Shown: positions 36,228-47,229, counted from the stretch's first letter. The stretch is DNA of 64,000 nt from Streptococcus sp. 29887 (GCF_032595075.1 NZ_CP118735.1:2074001-2138000), one strand, 5' to 3'. The notes: generated by a model from the sequence alone, not told the origin. Numbers and translations: made by a program.

Positions 36228-38672
36228 TTATTCTGTCGTTTCAGTCGCAACTTTGAAAAAATCTTTGTATTTCAAAAGGTAGCCTTTTCCTGTGGATAGG
36301 TCATACTGGACCAGTTTGAGTTCTTCTGCAACTTTCACATCTCGCTCAGCCTGTCCTACTCGGTCCTTATGAAGCACTTCTGTCAAGAGCGCATAGTAAG
36401 GGCTGACCTTGTTATTGGTCGTCTCCAACATGAGAGCATTCATGTCACTAGAGTTAACTAGCTCATAATTGTATTTCTCTGTATCAAAATTGCTCCAAAC
36501 GAAATAATCTGTCTTGTACTGCGCACTTGGGTCCGTCACGAAAGCAGACTCTGGATACAAACCTGGTAGGTGGTCACCGTAAAAGACGACCGTCACTTTT
36601 TTGTCTAAGGTCTTAAGCTGATCCAGAAAATCTCTGGTTGCCTGATCCGTAAAGGACAGCAAACGAACATAGCTATTGAGGTTGGCATTTTCTTCCGCCG
36701 TGAAGCCTTCACCCGAAGCCGTAATACTTGCAGGCTCAGCAGAGTTCCACTGCACATGGTTTTGCATGGTAATGGCCGACACAAATGTATTTGTTCCTGA
36801 ACGCACCTGCTCCAAAATCAAGTCATAGGTCTTCTTGTCACTGACAAAATTCCCTTGATAATCTTCAGCCGTCACTACAAGTGGATAGTTGGCACTATTG
36901 AGCGTATAGAACTGCTCAATCCCCAACTGTTTATAGATCGAATTACGATTGTAGCTGGTATCGAAGTAGGGGTGAATAGCCACACGGCTATCTGCAGGAT
37001 AGAGGTCGCTGATACTTGGCAACTTCTTCATATTTGGTGCCACATCCAGATAGACAGATGAAATAGAAGAATTATAATTGTAAAGTGGTAAACCACTATA
37101 AACCTGAAACTCAATATTGGCAGTCCCACCACCATAGTGGTCACTCTTCATCAAGCCACTGGTAGTCTGACTCATGATGTACTCAATATTTGGAAGGACA
37201 TTTTGGCTGAGGGTTACGCCTGGAATCCGACGCGGGTCAGCCAAACTCTCACTAAGAATGTAGATTACCGTCTGGTCAGTCAATTGACCTGTCCGCTCTG
37301 CATTGATTTCCTCAGCCAGAGCGGTGTATTTCTTCACAATGGCCTTCATGGTCTTCTCAGAGTAATTCTCAGGCATTTCCATACTGGTCTTGCTGAGCTG
37401 CTGCAACCAGAGGAATGAAAGAGTCCGATAGCGAGCCACAAAGGCGTAGCCCTTCCAATCTACGTTCCGCCAGTTATTGACCTGAGAAAGAATAGGTAAC
37501 CAGCCAGCAATCTTATGGTCTTTTTCATTGCGAATCGCCCAACCCATTCCCAAAATCAAGGACACAATGACTGAAATCCCTGCCAAACGTTTCCAGATAG
37601 AAGCGACAATCCTTCCTTGGAAGTAGTTCTTATGAATTTTCCGATAAAGAAAGAACAGGAGAACCAAAAAGAATAAAGATATGAGCACAACACGCAGGCT
37701 GATAAAGCTGAGAATCATCCCCAAGTTCCCGACCCATTTGAAATCATTGGGGGTCAATGGCTCCGAACGGTAGCGGAATTTTAGGAAATTAGCCGCTATC
37801 AAGGTCACATTTAGACCAGCAATCACAGCAACCGATAGGATTTGACGGTTGATGACCAAGCTAATGATAATGTTTAGGAAAAAGAGGCAGGCAATCTGAA
37901 AGACAATGGCTCCAGGAAAGAGGTGACGTGTGAAATAAGAACCAGTCGCTCCAGCCATTGAAGCCTGATAACCGATATGCGACAACATAGCCAGAGCCAG
38001 GCTGATAAAGAGCATACTGTGAACGTTGGTCCGATTGGCCTTAAACTCTACAAATGCCTTAAAAAGATAGCGGAGAAATATGTAGGTCCCTATAAAATGA
38101 ATAGGTGCAAACAGCGGTGTCTGGCTGAAAAACTCTATGTAAGAACCTTTCTCAACCAAACTCTCATAATGGCTGTCTTTCCAGTAAGATATGGCGAGAG
38201 GGCTGAGAGAAAGCAAACTGGTCAAGAGCAAATAGCCATCTGGTACCAAGTGATTGGCTGACCACTGGCTTAATTTTTCTCGAATACCCGTCTTCTTCCG
38301 CCATAAAACTGCCAACAATACGGGAAGAGCCAACATCAGAAGCAGTTCAAACTGAAAGAGATTATTACGGAAAATATTCCAGGGTTGATATTTCTTGGCA
38401 TTGAGCCGATAAACCAGATTGGCCAGATACAGAAAGCCTAGAAAATAGCCAACATACTTGGCAAAGCTCTTGGTCTTGATAAACTGTTCGTACTTATCCA
38501 GCAGGACCAAGATATAAAAAGTAAAAATAAGATAGGCAAGTAAGGGCAGGGGAATAAACCAGAGCGGGAAAGAAACTCCACTTAGCAATAGAGCCCGACC
38601 CATCGCAAGCAAAATGGTCATAATCATGACTAGAATAAATTGCTTGCTTGCCTTTGGATTGATTTGTTTCAT
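36228..38672 (-). CDS. LTA-synthase-family phosphoglycerol transferase
   Basis: This 814-residue protein has about ten N-terminal membrane helices (~15-390), then an extracellular sulfatase-like domain. VIYILSESL carries the metal-binding glutamate region, GGGTANIEF the predicted nucleophilic threonine, and VVFYGDHLPGLYPE the second metal site. The long membrane part resembles GacH-type glycerol-phosphate transferases that decorate cell-wall polysaccharide more than the five-helix LtaS. It is 12 nt from the gene after it, which also encodes a large membrane protein, so a joint role in envelope polymer modification is likely. Confidence 0.8.
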   Translation of the reverse strand: MKQINPKASKQFILVMIMTILLAMGRALLLSGVSFPLWFIPLPLLAYLIFTFYILVLLDKYEQFIKTKSFAKYVGYFLGFLYLANLVYRLNAKKYQPWNIFRNNLFQFELLLMLALPVLLAVLWRKKTGIREKLSQWSANHLVPDGYLLLTSLLSLSPLAISYWKDSHYESLVEKGSYIEFFSQTPLFAPIHFIGTYIFLRYLFKAFVEFKANRTNVHSMLFISLALAMLSHIGYQASMAGATGSYFTRHLFPGAIVFQIACLFFLNIIISLVINRQILSVAVIAGLNVTLIAANFLKFRYRSEPLTPNDFKWVGNLGMILSFISLRVVLISLFFLVLLFFLYRKIHKNYFQGRIVASIWKRLAGISVIVSLILGMGWAIRNEKDHKIAGWLPILSQVNNWRNVDWKGYAFVARYRTLSFLWLQQLSKTSMEMPENYSEKTMKAIVKKYTALAEEINAERTGQLTDQTVIYILSESLADPRRIPGVTLSQNVLPNIEYIMSQTTSGLMKSDHYGGGTANIEFQVYSGLPLYNYNSSISSVYLDVAPNMKKLPSISDLYPADSRVAIHPYFDTSYNRNSIYKQLGIEQFYTLNSANYPLVVTAEDYQGNFVSDKKTYDLILEQVRSGTNTFVSAITMQNHVQWNSAEPASITASGEGFTAEENANLNSYVRLLSFTDQATRDFLDQLKTLDKKVTVVFYGDHLPGLYPESAFVTDPSAQYKTDYFVWSNFDTEKYNYELVNSSDMNALMLETTNNKVSPYYALLTEVLHKDRVGQAERDVKVAEELKLVQYDLSTGKGYLLKYKDFFKVATETTE

Positions 38673-38684
38673 AACATTTCTCTC

Positions 38685-40415
38685 TTAGGAAAGGTTTGAT
38701 TTTCGGTAAATAAAGATGTAGTATATCGACCAGACTAGCCATCCAGTCAAGCTAATCGCGATAACAGGCAGTAACCACCATTGTTGTTTGTAGGATAGGA
38801 CAAGGGTATTTTGCCCCGGTTGGCTGGTAACTGTTGGCACACCGATTGTGGAGAGCTCCACATCTTCCCTATCTAAAACGGTATCATTCAAAACAAGCTG
38901 ACTGTCTTGGTAGACAATAACTGGTACCGCAGTTTCTTCTGCTTCTGACGCCGTCCAAGTCACCACCAGCTGATTACCATCAACTTCTTTGGTAAATTCT
39001 TGATTTGGTAAAATCACTTGGTCACGATAGGTAAAATAGGTATTGTCCGACTCTTCATTGGTCAGATGTCCCGTCTTTTCTGATAGATCTGGTACATAGT
39101 CAGGCGTGGATTTCTGAGCAATGTGGACAAATTCACCCAAGTCTTTGGAATAGAACGAAGCCCGTAACTCCTCCGTCGTCCCGTACAAGGTCGTATGAAT
39201 TCGTTTTTGTAGGAAGGTATCGCTATAGTAATGTCCTTTGATTTCCTTATAACTTTCATTCCAGTGAAAACCAACCGAAACAAGCAAAGAAATAACAGTC
39301 AAACCAGAAAAAATTTTCTGCATTTTGTCTGACAAGCCAGATACTTGTAGACCTACCACTCCTAATAACAAGGCATTGGCATATAGGAAGAAACGGAAAG
39401 GAAATTGGATCAACTCAACTAAGTCGATCCCCTTGCCAGCTACTAATTGCCAAGGGAAAAGGTTGGTTGATAAAATCAAAAATACTGCGTAGGTAATAGC
39501 AAGACCACCTAGAACCAGCGATTGTTTCTTCCAATTTTTCACCAAGAAATAGAGATAGGTTCCAAAGAAAAGAGGAAGTGGATATGGATAGTAGAGAAAG
39601 GCTGTTTTCAGCCATGTTACTGTATTTTGAACGAATTTCTTATTTACAAATGGTGGCACCAAACTGTTGGTCGCGTTGATATAAACCAGTGGTAACCAGA
39701 TATTGATGGTCAGGAGCAGAAAAATCCCTACCGACAGAGCCACCTGTCCAATAATCTTCATTTTTTGGTCTGATTTCCACCAACCAATGAAAAAGAGAAT
39801 GCCATAGGCAATGACCAAGAATAAGGTCGATAGCATATGGACCTGTAACATAAGCCCCACAGCTCCTGCCATGAGGAATATCGGTACTTTTTTGGTCTGC
39901 AAGAAACGGACTGTAGGGATTAAACAAAGCGGAAAGAGAGCCACTCCCCAGCTGGTAAATCCTTGGGTTGCCCACCAATACTGAATGGAATAGGTGGTCA
40001 CAAAGAACATGGACAAGAGAATGGAATGAGCATACTTGACCTTGACCTCACGCATGAGGAGATAGAGAGAGGTGGCACTCAGAGTTCCCAAGAGAAGATT
40101 GGATAAAATCTGATAACGAAACCAGGTCCCACTAAAAAGAACTAGCGCCCCCTGTAGATAGGCAAAATAAGGCCCATAGAGAGCATTGACAATCCGTCCT
40201 GACTGCTGATAGCCATACAAACTGATAATATAGGAGAAATTCCCCTCCTTCATCTGCATAGCCGCATCATAGAAACGGTTGTAGTGGAAAATCAAGTCCG
40301 CACCTGTCACCATGCCCTTAGTTAGCAAGTGGGGAACCAATAATAATAAAGAAAAGCCCACAAATAGGCCCAGGGCTACTAAATGGGGATGCTTTTTCAG
40401 CATAGTTTTTAACAT
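38685..40415 (-). CDS. Large polytopic membrane protein, YfhO/GT-C-like
   Basis: This 576-residue protein has about 11-13 membrane helices. The segment GADLIFHYNRFYDAAMQMKEG near the N-terminus carries the D/H residues typical of the first loop in GT-C fold transferases. The C-terminal third is an extracellular beta-rich domain ending in a last helix and a basic tail. I recognise the overall type (streptococcal membrane proteins related to YfhO) but not a specific function. The ATG at 40415 follows AAGG at seven bases. Pairing with the phosphoglycerol transferase suggests envelope glycopolymer work. Confidence 0.65.
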   Translation of the reverse strand: MLKTMLKKHPHLVALGLFVGFSLLLLVPHLLTKGMVTGADLIFHYNRFYDAAMQMKEGNFSYIISLYGYQQSGRIVNALYGPYFAYLQGALVLFSGTWFRYQILSNLLLGTLSATSLYLLMREVKVKYAHSILLSMFFVTTYSIQYWWATQGFTSWGVALFPLCLIPTVRFLQTKKVPIFLMAGAVGLMLQVHMLSTLFLVIAYGILFFIGWWKSDQKMKIIGQVALSVGIFLLLTINIWLPLVYINATNSLVPPFVNKKFVQNTVTWLKTAFLYYPYPLPLFFGTYLYFLVKNWKKQSLVLGGLAITYAVFLILSTNLFPWQLVAGKGIDLVELIQFPFRFFLYANALLLGVVGLQVSGLSDKMQKIFSGLTVISLLVSVGFHWNESYKEIKGHYYSDTFLQKRIHTTLYGTTEELRASFYSKDLGEFVHIAQKSTPDYVPDLSEKTGHLTNEESDNTYFTYRDQVILPNQEFTKEVDGNQLVVTWTASEAEETAVPVIVYQDSQLVLNDTVLDREDVELSTIGVPTVTSQPGQNTLVLSYKQQWWLLPVIAISLTGWLVWSIYYIFIYRKSNLS

Positions 40416-40426
40416 ATAGATACCTT

Positions 40427-40456
40427 CATAAAAAAAGAGGGAAACCCTCTCTTGTT
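40427..40456 (-). terminator. Terminator of the ksgA-DUF218 operon
   Basis: GAGAGGG-TTTC-CCTCT followed by T7 on the minus strand, 110 nt after the DUF218 stop and just upstream of the next gene's ribosome-binding site. Confidence 0.75.
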
Positions 40457-40566
40457 TTTGTAAATATTCTGCCAATTTGCAGACAATATTTTTCAAAAGT
40501 TAGTCACTTTTCAGTATAGCAAGCTTTCCACCCACTGTCAACGAACAAGGCAAGGTCATTCCGATT

Positions 40567-41352
40567 TCACTCTGGACTGGCAAATTTAGGATTGGCCTTA
40601 CGACTGGCTAGACCTGTCTTTTCCTGGACCAGTTGGTAGCTGGCTTGGACTTTTTCTGGAATGTCGATATGAGCCAGATAGTCGGCTCCTCTAGGTCCGT
40701 AGCCCTCTTCGTCATCTCGCAGGCGGGGAATTTCGCCTAAAAGCAGGCTGAGGTAGCGGTCCATGTCCCACATACCCAAGGGAGCATCTTCATACTGGAG
40801 CTGGCCCTCTTCCTCCCTGACAGTCACTTGGTAGCTAGCGTAGTTGAGCAAGAGTTTACCCGCTGCGTACTTCTTCATCGTTGCCCACATCCGACGCTGC
40901 ATGGTGGCATCTTGCATGAGCAGAATGGACTGAAAATCAATGCCCTTCTCAGCCAGCAAGTCCAGTAGGTAGGTGACATTGTTACCGTAGTTGGTGGACA
41001 GGGTTTCTAGCAAATCAGCTGACAGACCATACTTTTGCTTCAAATAGGTTTGAAAAATCTCCGCCTCGGTCAAGCCAGTCGGATCCAGCTGGGGAAAATG
41101 GTCCCGCACCTGTTGGCGAAGTCCGTCAGTCGTGTGACCTGCCCCACCTACGATGATGTAGGTCTTGGCGAGCTTATTTTGAATAGCCTCTGCCAGTTGG
41201 TCACCACCAGCTAGAATGGAACCGCCAAAAAAGGCTAGAACATCTACTTGTTCTAGTCCTTGCTCGGCTTGGAGAGCTTGTTTTGTCAGAGAGGACAGAT
41301 CCCGCGGTCCACAAAATTGGGCTAATTGATTGATTGCCTGCGATAGTTTCAT
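40567..41352 (-). CDS. DUF218 (YdcF/SanA-like) protein
   Basis: This 261-residue protein has the DUF218 core [24 protein letters not shown] and [13 protein letters not shown]. Family members include ElyC and SanA, which affect the cell envelope, but biochemistry is unsettled. It has no signal peptide, so a cytoplasmic form is expected. Its ATG overlaps the ksgA stop (ATGA). Confidence 0.8.
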   Translation of the reverse strand: MKLSQAINQLAQFCGPRDLSSLTKQALQAEQGLEQVDVLAFFGGSILAGGDQLAEAIQNKLAKTYIIVGGAGHTTDGLRQQVRDHFPQLDPTGLTEAEIFQTYLKQKYGLSADLLETLSTNYGNNVTYLLDLLAEKGIDFQSILLMQDATMQRRMWATMKKYAAGKLLLNYASYQVTVREEEGQLQYEDAPLGMWDMDRYLSLLLGEIPRLRDDEEGYGPRGADYLAHIDIPEKVQASYQLVQEKTGLASRKANPKFASPE

Positions 41353-42224
41353 GATAAACCTACTTCCTGGAGGCTATCAGACAAACGTGCGAAGTCAGCC
41401 ATGGAAAGTGCTTCTCCACGGACACTGGCTTCCAGCTCTGCCATGCCAAGTGCCTGCGTCAGCTTGTCCTTGACCTCTTCGGACTTGCCGAAATGGTTGG
41501 TCAGGTTGTTCCACAGGGTCTTGCGGCGGTGCACAAAGCTGGCCTTGGACACTCGGAAGAAGAAATCTTCGTCCTTGACGCTCACCAGGGGTTGCTCGCG
41601 GCGGACCATTTTGAGAATAGCGGAGTCCACGTTTGGTGCGGGCACAAAGACGGTGCGAGGCACGATGAAAGCCACCTTCGCAGTCATGTAGTACTGGACC
41701 GCAATGGATAAGCTACCGTAGGCCTTGGTGTTTGGCTCGGCAGAAATGCGGTCGGCCACCTCCCGCTGCATCATGACCACAAACTCGCTGAAGGGAATTT
41801 TGCTCTCAATCAGGTGCATGAGGATGGGGGTGGTGATGTAGTAAGGCAGGTTGGCCACGACCTTGATAGGCAGGTCAGGGTTTTTGAAATTCTGAATCTG
41901 GTTCTGCAGGTCGGTTTTCAAGATGTCTTGGTTGACCACGGTCACATTGTCAAAGCGACCCAAGGTGTCCGCCAAAATCGGAATCAGGCGGTCGTCAATC
42001 TCAAAAGCCATAACCTCGGCAGCATTTTCCGCCAAAAACTCGGTCAAGGCCCCGATTCCAGGACCAATCTCGATGACATTGACCTGCTGGTCAATCTCTG
42101 CCGTGTCCACAATCTTCTGTAAAATATTGGTATCGGTCAAAAAGTTCTGACCGAAAGATTTCTTAAAGGTAAACCCGTGGCGTTCAAGGACGGCACGAGT
42201 AACGTTTTTGTCTGCTATGTGCAT
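41349..42224 (-). CDS. ksgA: 16S rRNA dimethyladenosine transferase
   Basis: This 291-residue SAM-dependent enzyme has [13 protein letters not shown], the SAM-binding [13 protein letters not shown] and the catalytic [11 protein letters not shown] motif. It dimethylates two adjacent adenosines in helix 45 of 16S rRNA. Its start overlaps the end of the inserted OLD-like gene by ten nt, so coupling has been kept across the insertion. Confidence 0.97.
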   Translation of the reverse strand: MHIADKNVTRAVLERHGFTFKKSFGQNFLTDTNILQKIVDTAEIDQQVNVIEIGPGIGALTEFLAENAAEVMAFEIDDRLIPILADTLGRFDNVTVVNQDILKTDLQNQIQNFKNPDLPIKVVANLPYYITTPILMHLIESKIPFSEFVVMMQREVADRISAEPNTKAYGSLSIAVQYYMTAKVAFIVPRTVFVPAPNVDSAILKMVRREQPLVSVKDEDFFFRVSKASFVHRRKTLWNNLTNHFGKSEEVKDKLTQALGMAELEASVRGEALSMADFARLSDSLQEVGLS

Positions 42225-44368
42225 AATGTTTGTTCTTTCAATGATTGTTTTATTATTTCTATAGATTCGTCCAATTCCTCAAATGTTTGTGTTCTGGTCC
42301 CAGCTATAAATTTTGTTAACTTATTTTTTGTTTCATAATTAACTATGGGTTTCCACTCCCGAATAGCATCCCAATATAATTTCAAAAATTCTCTTTTATC
42401 CTTCAAAGTACTAATTTTAAATTCTGCTAATCTTTTCAAATTATCCTCTTCAGTACTATCAAAATTTGAAACATCTAAAGCGATATCAAGCTCTTTATCA
42501 ATTACATATCTGAAAAAGTTCGGAAAACTATTAATTGGATGAGATGTATAGTGCTCGGCTATCTTATTTTTATAAACACCTTCAGATAATTTTTGATAAA
42601 TCAATTCAATTTCATCTCTTGTTAGTAAAGTTTTATCTATAATACTATCAAATTCATCTCTAACATTAGAATGGAAGTTCTGTTTTCTTTTTTTATTGTA
42701 CTTCAATTTATTTGCAATCTCGGGATTTTCATCTTGAAATACTTGTTTAATGGATCTAAAAAATTGTTCCGGATCTAGAACATCCTCAATTGAAGAAGGT
42801 AAGAATTTTTCGCTACCATCAATCGCTACAAGCTGTGAATTTTCGTGATAATGAGAAACCCTCTTAATTTTTAAATTCTTTATTTTTTTGTGCTTAGACG
42901 AAAGATTTTCCGAAATATTATTAACCACAGCGGCATTAGAATCAGTATCAATGATGCAAATTATCTTACCATAGTCAGACTTATCAAATTCATTGAACAT
43001 CATAGGAGTCGCCAAGTACTGAAATAATTTGGCGACATTGCCAGCGCCTTTTACAGACAATACTCTAACAGATGTCTTATTCGGAAGATAATACTCTAGA
43101 TATTTTTTATCTGTTACCCCTTCACAAATAATCCAATTCATCCCCAATCTAAGTGCACTTAGAATCGACGATGTTAAATCATGGTAGCTTTTTAATTCAA
43201 TGCTTCTATTGAACTTTTGAAAATCTTGATCTTGAAAAGAATTTCCCTCAAATAAATAGTGTTCGATAATTCCATTTTCATTTTTAGAAACATAACAGAT
43301 ATTTCCCTCCTGAAGCAAAGGTAATACCCCATACCAATGAGTTGTAGCAATTACTTGGGTAACAGATGAAGCAACATCTAGTAACTTGTCAAACTGTTCA
43401 AATATTTTTTCAAAATTCAATGAAATTTCTGGCTCATCTATCGCTAAGACAAGTTGCTTGTTTATCGTATCCTTCTGTTTAGAAAATGCAATTAATAAAT
43501 TCAATAAAGCGATTCGTTGCTCTCCTGAGCTTAATTGTTCGATACTTTTTCTGTCTTTTGATAAAGATTTAATCGAAAAGTATGATTCAATAATACTTTG
43601 TATAATATCATTCGCTTGCAAGTTTTGTTTTCGTGATTGATACTCATATGAAGAATCAAACTCCTTTATCACACTATTGACTTGCTCAACTTGATTCTTC
43701 AACGCATTATTCAAATCAAACATAATACTTTTCTTGCTCTTTTCAGAATTTAAGATTTTACGTAATTCATCTTTCAATTCCATATCCATGAGTTTTTGCA
43801 TATACATATTACCTATTTGAGTAATATCAGAAATATTTGACTCTGCTGGAATGTAAATGTAGTTATAGTATTCACGAATTACTTTATCCACTTCATTCCT
43901 TTTTTCCCCCGTCAACTCTCGGTCAATTGGGCCATAGTGTATACTCCCATCTAAAGAAATCCCCACTGTCAAAAAGTAATACTTATCTTCTGGATACTTA
44001 GCATTTATTCTTTTTCTAAATTCTTCAAATTTTTGATATGCTCGGGAGTCAGTCTTTGTTTTAAATTCTTCATTTCTGAATGTACTGTTTATGTCTTCTA
44101 AATACCGCTCTAATTTTTCAGACTTACGTATCTTATCTTTGGAAATTAATAGAACGGGTGCTACGTATGCTTCTTGGGATTTAGTATCTAAAGTTTTATT
44201 AAATTTTTTGCTATTAAAATAAATATCTAACCCTTCCAAAACAGCACTTTTTCCTACTGCATTTGCACCCAGTAACAGGCTAAATGGCTTTTCGACATCC
44301 TCTGTTATTGGAATAAAATTTTGATTTTTATAAGCTTTTAAATGTGTACAAAACAATCCTATTATCAT
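42215..44368 (-). CDS. OLD-family ATPase/TOPRIM nuclease-like protein
   Basis: This 717-residue protein has an ABC-type ATPase half: Walker [14 protein letters not shown] near 33-45, signature LSSGEQR near 277 and Walker [10 protein letters not shown] near 305, followed by ATTHW. The C-terminal half carries a TOPRIM-like centre with [13 protein letters not shown] and CIIDTDSNA. This is the OLD layout seen in anti-phage nucleases such as GajA. It is visibly more A+T-rich than ksgA and rnmV, and ORF overlaps are kept on both sides (start shares bases with the rnmV stop). It is probably acquired. The partner may be the PIN-like gene on the other side of rnmV. Confidence 0.85.
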   Translation of the reverse strand: MIIGLFCTHLKAYKNQNFIPITEDVEKPFSLLLGANAVGKSAVLEGLDIYFNSKKFNKTLDTKSQEAYVAPVLLISKDKIRKSEKLERYLEDINSTFRNEEFKTKTDSRAYQKFEEFRKRINAKYPEDKYYFLTVGISLDGSIHYGPIDRELTGEKRNEVDKVIREYYNYIYIPAESNISDITQIGNMYMQKLMDMELKDELRKILNSEKSKKSIMFDLNNALKNQVEQVNSVIKEFDSSYEYQSRKQNLQANDIIQSIIESYFSIKSLSKDRKSIEQLSSGEQRIALLNLLIAFSKQKDTINKQLVLAIDEPEISLNFEKIFEQFDKLLDVASSVTQVIATTHWYGVLPLLQEGNICYVSKNENGIIEHYLFEGNSFQDQDFQKFNRSIELKSYHDLTSSILSALRLGMNWIICEGVTDKKYLEYYLPNKTSVRVLSVKGAGNVAKLFQYLATPMMFNEFDKSDYGKIICIIDTDSNAAVVNNISENLSSKHKKIKNLKIKRVSHYHENSQLVAIDGSEKFLPSSIEDVLDPEQFFRSIKQVFQDENPEIANKLKYNKKRKQNFHSNVRDEFDSIIDKTLLTRDEIELIYQKLSEGVYKNKIAEHYTSHPINSFPNFFRYVIDKELDIALDVSNFDSTEEDNLKRLAEFKISTLKDKREFLKLYWDAIREWKPIVNYETKNKLTKFIAGTRTQTFEELDESIEIIKQSLKEQTLCT

Positions 44369-44967
44369 TCTTTTTCACTCCTCTCTAGTTTTATGATAGA
44401 TAAATACTCCTCCATAGCCTCCTCAACTTCCGCCAGACTTATCCCAAACAGCTCCAAGCGTTTGAGCAGTTGCTTGCCGTTGCAATAGCCGATGCGCAGC
44501 TTCTCTCCCAGATATTCCCTCCGCTTGCGACTGTCGCCGCCCATAAGGAGCCCTAGGCGCATCAGGTCTGACTTGGTGATGTCAAAGTTATTTTCATCAT
44601 CGTAGTAACCACGCACGCCTGCCAGAGCCTTTTCCAAATCCTCAAAGCTGGCGTGCTCAATGCCCAAGGACCGCCCTTTTGTTTTGGACTGGGGCCTGGC
44701 CTCGTCCCGCTGTAAAAAGGCGTGTTTGACCGTGGGAATTGCCTGCATAATCATCTTCCGAATCCGCTCCCCATTGTAGTCTGGGTCAGTAAAGACAATG
44801 ACGCCACGCAGGTCATGGAGTTTCTCGATGCGTTCCAAGTCATCGTCTGATATGGCAGAGCCTCTGGTTTCGTAGGTATCCACCTCGTAAAACCGCTTCA
44901 AGTTTGCCGTGTCGTCCTTGCCTTCAACAACGAGGACTTCTTGTATTTTTATTTTTTTCTGCGACAT
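44365..44967 (-). CDS. rnmV: Ribonuclease M5
   Basis: This 200-residue TOPRIM nuclease has EVLVVEGKDDTANLKRF and VIVFTDPDYNGERIRK. It matures the 5S rRNA 5' and 3' ends. I start it at MSQKKIKIQEV (44967), the form common to streptococci; an ATG four codons earlier exists but has no better ribosome-binding site. The start lies inside the end of the PIN-like gene, and the stop overlaps the OLD-like start. Confidence 0.93.
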   Translation of the reverse strand: MSQKKIKIQEVLVVEGKDDTANLKRFYEVDTYETRGSAISDDDLERIEKLHDLRGVIVFTDPDYNGERIRKMIMQAIPTVKHAFLQRDEARPQSKTKGRSLGIEHASFEDLEKALAGVRGYYDDENNFDITKSDLMRLGLLMGGDSRKRREYLGEKLRIGYCNGKQLLKRLELFGISLAEVEEAMEEYLSIIKLERSEKE

Positions 44968-46355
44968 ATCTCTCGCCATATATCTTGATTTTTTTTATCA
45001 ATAAACTTCAACTGTGGAGCACTTCCTTTATCATGATTATCCAATAAATCATAAATGTAACGTAGCTTCTGCTCAAAATTTAAACTCGTGCCTACTCGGT
45101 ACTGATTCCCCAACATATCAGATACAGAAAAGTTACTATCAAAGTTCGTATTAAGATACTCAATATTATTATCTATCATACACGGAATACCATAGTTAGA
45201 GGCATCAACTTTCGGTAATATAATGCGAAAAACCTTTTCCATCATTTCTGATTGTTTTGAGGCAAAGTGTTCCTCACCATACAAATAAAATGAATATAAG
45301 CGAGGCTCCAACTGTATCTCCGCTTTCTTAATATCATCTTCAGACACATCTGTTAAAAATTTCAATAGATTTGTAAAAGAAACTTTTATTGGTAAAAGCC
45401 CTGTTTCTGTAAAGCATTCAATTATCATGTCCTTGTTAAGCCTATGTACTTCACTTTTTTCAACCCAATCTGCTTTTGTTTCGTTAGAAACAATAATTAA
45501 AAATTTGGACCTTTCTAGTTCGTTTGACCTTATATAGTCCAAGGTATCTAACCAAAAAATTGCATCTCCAAATGATCGTTTTGTTCTCAAACTTCCCAAT
45601 TTGATAAATTTTTCTTGAGGATTACGATTTTCATCTTTATTTTTATCTTTATAACCTGGAGAAATTTCCGCTTCATATCTTTCAACTATCTTATTTTCAT
45701 ATTCAGTCAACTTCTCATATGAATATGGTTCCCCTTTAGAGATTAAGTCAATCCACTTATATAATTCCTCTTGAATAGATTGATCAAATTTCGCTACCGG
45801 ATTGACATTCCCCCAATAAAACTCTTTGTTCAAATTTTTCTTTATTTTCTTAATTTCAGATGTAAGTTCTTTTTCAATTTTGTCTAATACTTCCGAAAGT
45901 TGCCCAGTAATTGCATTAGCATATTCATCTGTTTTATCAAAAAAATCTTCATTCTTTTCATTTCTATCCGTAAACTTCTTATTACGTTTAGAAAGCAGTC
46001 TTCCTTCTATCTCCCTTATAAAATCAGCTTTCGAGATTACATGTTGTTGGATTTTTGTTAATTCTTCAACAGCTTCCGTTGATGCTTGTATATCTCGTCT
46101 TACACCTTCTAGAATCGTCCTTTCGTTATTCATATATTCAATTTGAGTAATAAATGGAATATAGGTCCTATTTCTAATTTGTTCCAACATAGAGAAAACA
46201 TCTTTATTAAGCATGTATACACGTAACGGATCTAGCAATGCATTATTATCAAACACAATTACTGAGTTAGGAAAAATATCTTTTACAAACTTCTCCTTAT
46301 TAATTAGTTCTCTAGTTTCTGCATAATGTTTATTAACTTTTTTTATAATGTTCAT
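44949..46355 (-). CDS. PIN-like domain nuclease candidate (PIN_8 type)
   Basis: This 468-residue protein has an N-terminal acidic PIN-like segment, SVIVFDNNALLDPLR. Further on is SFGDAIFWLDTLDYIRS, whose aspartates fit the later active-site positions, and KFLIIVSNETKADW. A coiled, charged middle separates them. Large PIN-like proteins of this form occur in defence loci. The start at 46355 follows AGGAGGAG. The gene is A+T-rich and sits between tatD and rnmV, which are usually adjacent. Nuclease activity is not proven. Confidence 0.78.
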   Translation of the reverse strand: MNIIKKVNKHYAETRELINKEKFVKDIFPNSVIVFDNNALLDPLRVYMLNKDVFSMLEQIRNRTYIPFITQIEYMNNERTILEGVRRDIQASTEAVEELTKIQQHVISKADFIREIEGRLLSKRNKKFTDRNEKNEDFFDKTDEYANAITGQLSEVLDKIEKELTSEIKKIKKNLNKEFYWGNVNPVAKFDQSIQEELYKWIDLISKGEPYSYEKLTEYENKIVERYEAEISPGYKDKNKDENRNPQEKFIKLGSLRTKRSFGDAIFWLDTLDYIRSNELERSKFLIIVSNETKADWVEKSEVHRLNKDMIIECFTETGLLPIKVSFTNLLKFLTDVSEDDIKKAEIQLEPRLYSFYLYGEEHFASKQSEMMEKVFRIILPKVDASNYGIPCMIDNNIEYLNTNFDSNFSVSDMLGNQYRVGTSLNFEQKLRYIYDLLDNHDKGSAPQLKFIDKKNQDIWREICRRKK

Positions 46356-46371
46356 AAAACTCCTCCTGCTT

Positions 46372-47145
46372 TCAGTCAAGACCAAACAAACTCCTTGCAT
46401 TCTCGTAGGTCGCTCTCGCCACTTCTTCGACCGACTGGTTGCGAAGCTGGGCCAGCATATCCACCACATATCGGGTGTAGCCGGTGCGATTTTCCCGACC
46501 ACGCTTGGGAACTGGGGCCAGGTAGGGTGCATCCGTCTCGACCAGGATTTTTTCTAGGGGCAATGCTTGCGCCGCTTCTTGAAGTTCGACAGCTTTTTTG
46601 AAAGTCACTACTCCCGAGAAGGAGATGTGCATCCCCAAGTCCATGAAGGCCTGAGCCTCCTCCAGCGTTCCAGAGAAGGAGTGCATGATGCCTCCACGCG
46701 GACCGACACCGACTTCCTTTATAATCTGATAGGTATCTTCCAAAGCATCGCGAGTATGAACCACAAAGGGTAAGTCCAACTGCTTGGCCAACTCCATCTG
46801 TCGCTTGAAAACACGAGCTTGGGTTTCCTTATCCGCCGTCATCCAGTAGTAGTCCAGCCCAATCTCGCCCAAGGCAATGACCTTGGGATGTTCGAGAGCC
46901 TTGAGTAGATAACGTTCAACTTCCTCATCATAAGTGCCAGCCTCCGTCGGATGCCAGCCCAATGTCAGATAAATTTCAGGGTGCAGGTCAGCAAGCTCCA
47001 TAGCCTTGTCAATGGTTGCTCGGTCAAAACCGACCACATTGTGGAGGGTGACTCCCATCTCCTTGGCAAAGTCTAATTCTTCTTGGACCCGACCGTCAAA
47101 CTGCTCTACGTTGAGGTGGGTGTGTGTATCAAAAATTTCTATCAT
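46372..47145 (-). CDS. tatD: TatD-family DNase
   Basis: This 257-residue metal-dependent hydrolase has the IFDTHTHLNVEQFD start, EIGLDYYW, HTRDALEDTY, HSFSGTLEEA and VETDAPYLAP motifs of the TatD barrel. It acts as a 3'-5' exonuclease on DNA or RNA ends. It is first in the tatD-rnmV-ksgA block. All metal ligands are present. Confidence 0.96.
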   Translation of the reverse strand: MIEIFDTHTHLNVEQFDGRVQEELDFAKEMGVTLHNVVGFDRATIDKAMELADLHPEIYLTLGWHPTEAGTYDEEVERYLLKALEHPKVIALGEIGLDYYWMTADKETQARVFKRQMELAKQLDLPFVVHTRDALEDTYQIIKEVGVGPRGGIMHSFSGTLEEAQAFMDLGMHISFSGVVTFKKAVELQEAAQALPLEKILVETDAPYLAPVPKRGRENRTGYTRYVVDMLAQLRNQSVEEVARATYENARSLFGLD

Positions 47146-47184
47146 GGTTCTATTGTACCATATTTTAAGCTATTCTTTTCCAAC

Positions 47185-47219
47185 GAAAAAACCAGCAGAC
47201 TCGAGTTTCTGCTGGTTTT
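47185..47219 (-). terminator. Terminator of rpmH
   Basis: AACCAGCAGA/TCTGCTGGTT stem with an eight-base loop and T6 on the minus strand. Confidence 0.9.
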
Positions 47220-47229
47220 AGTCGTATTC

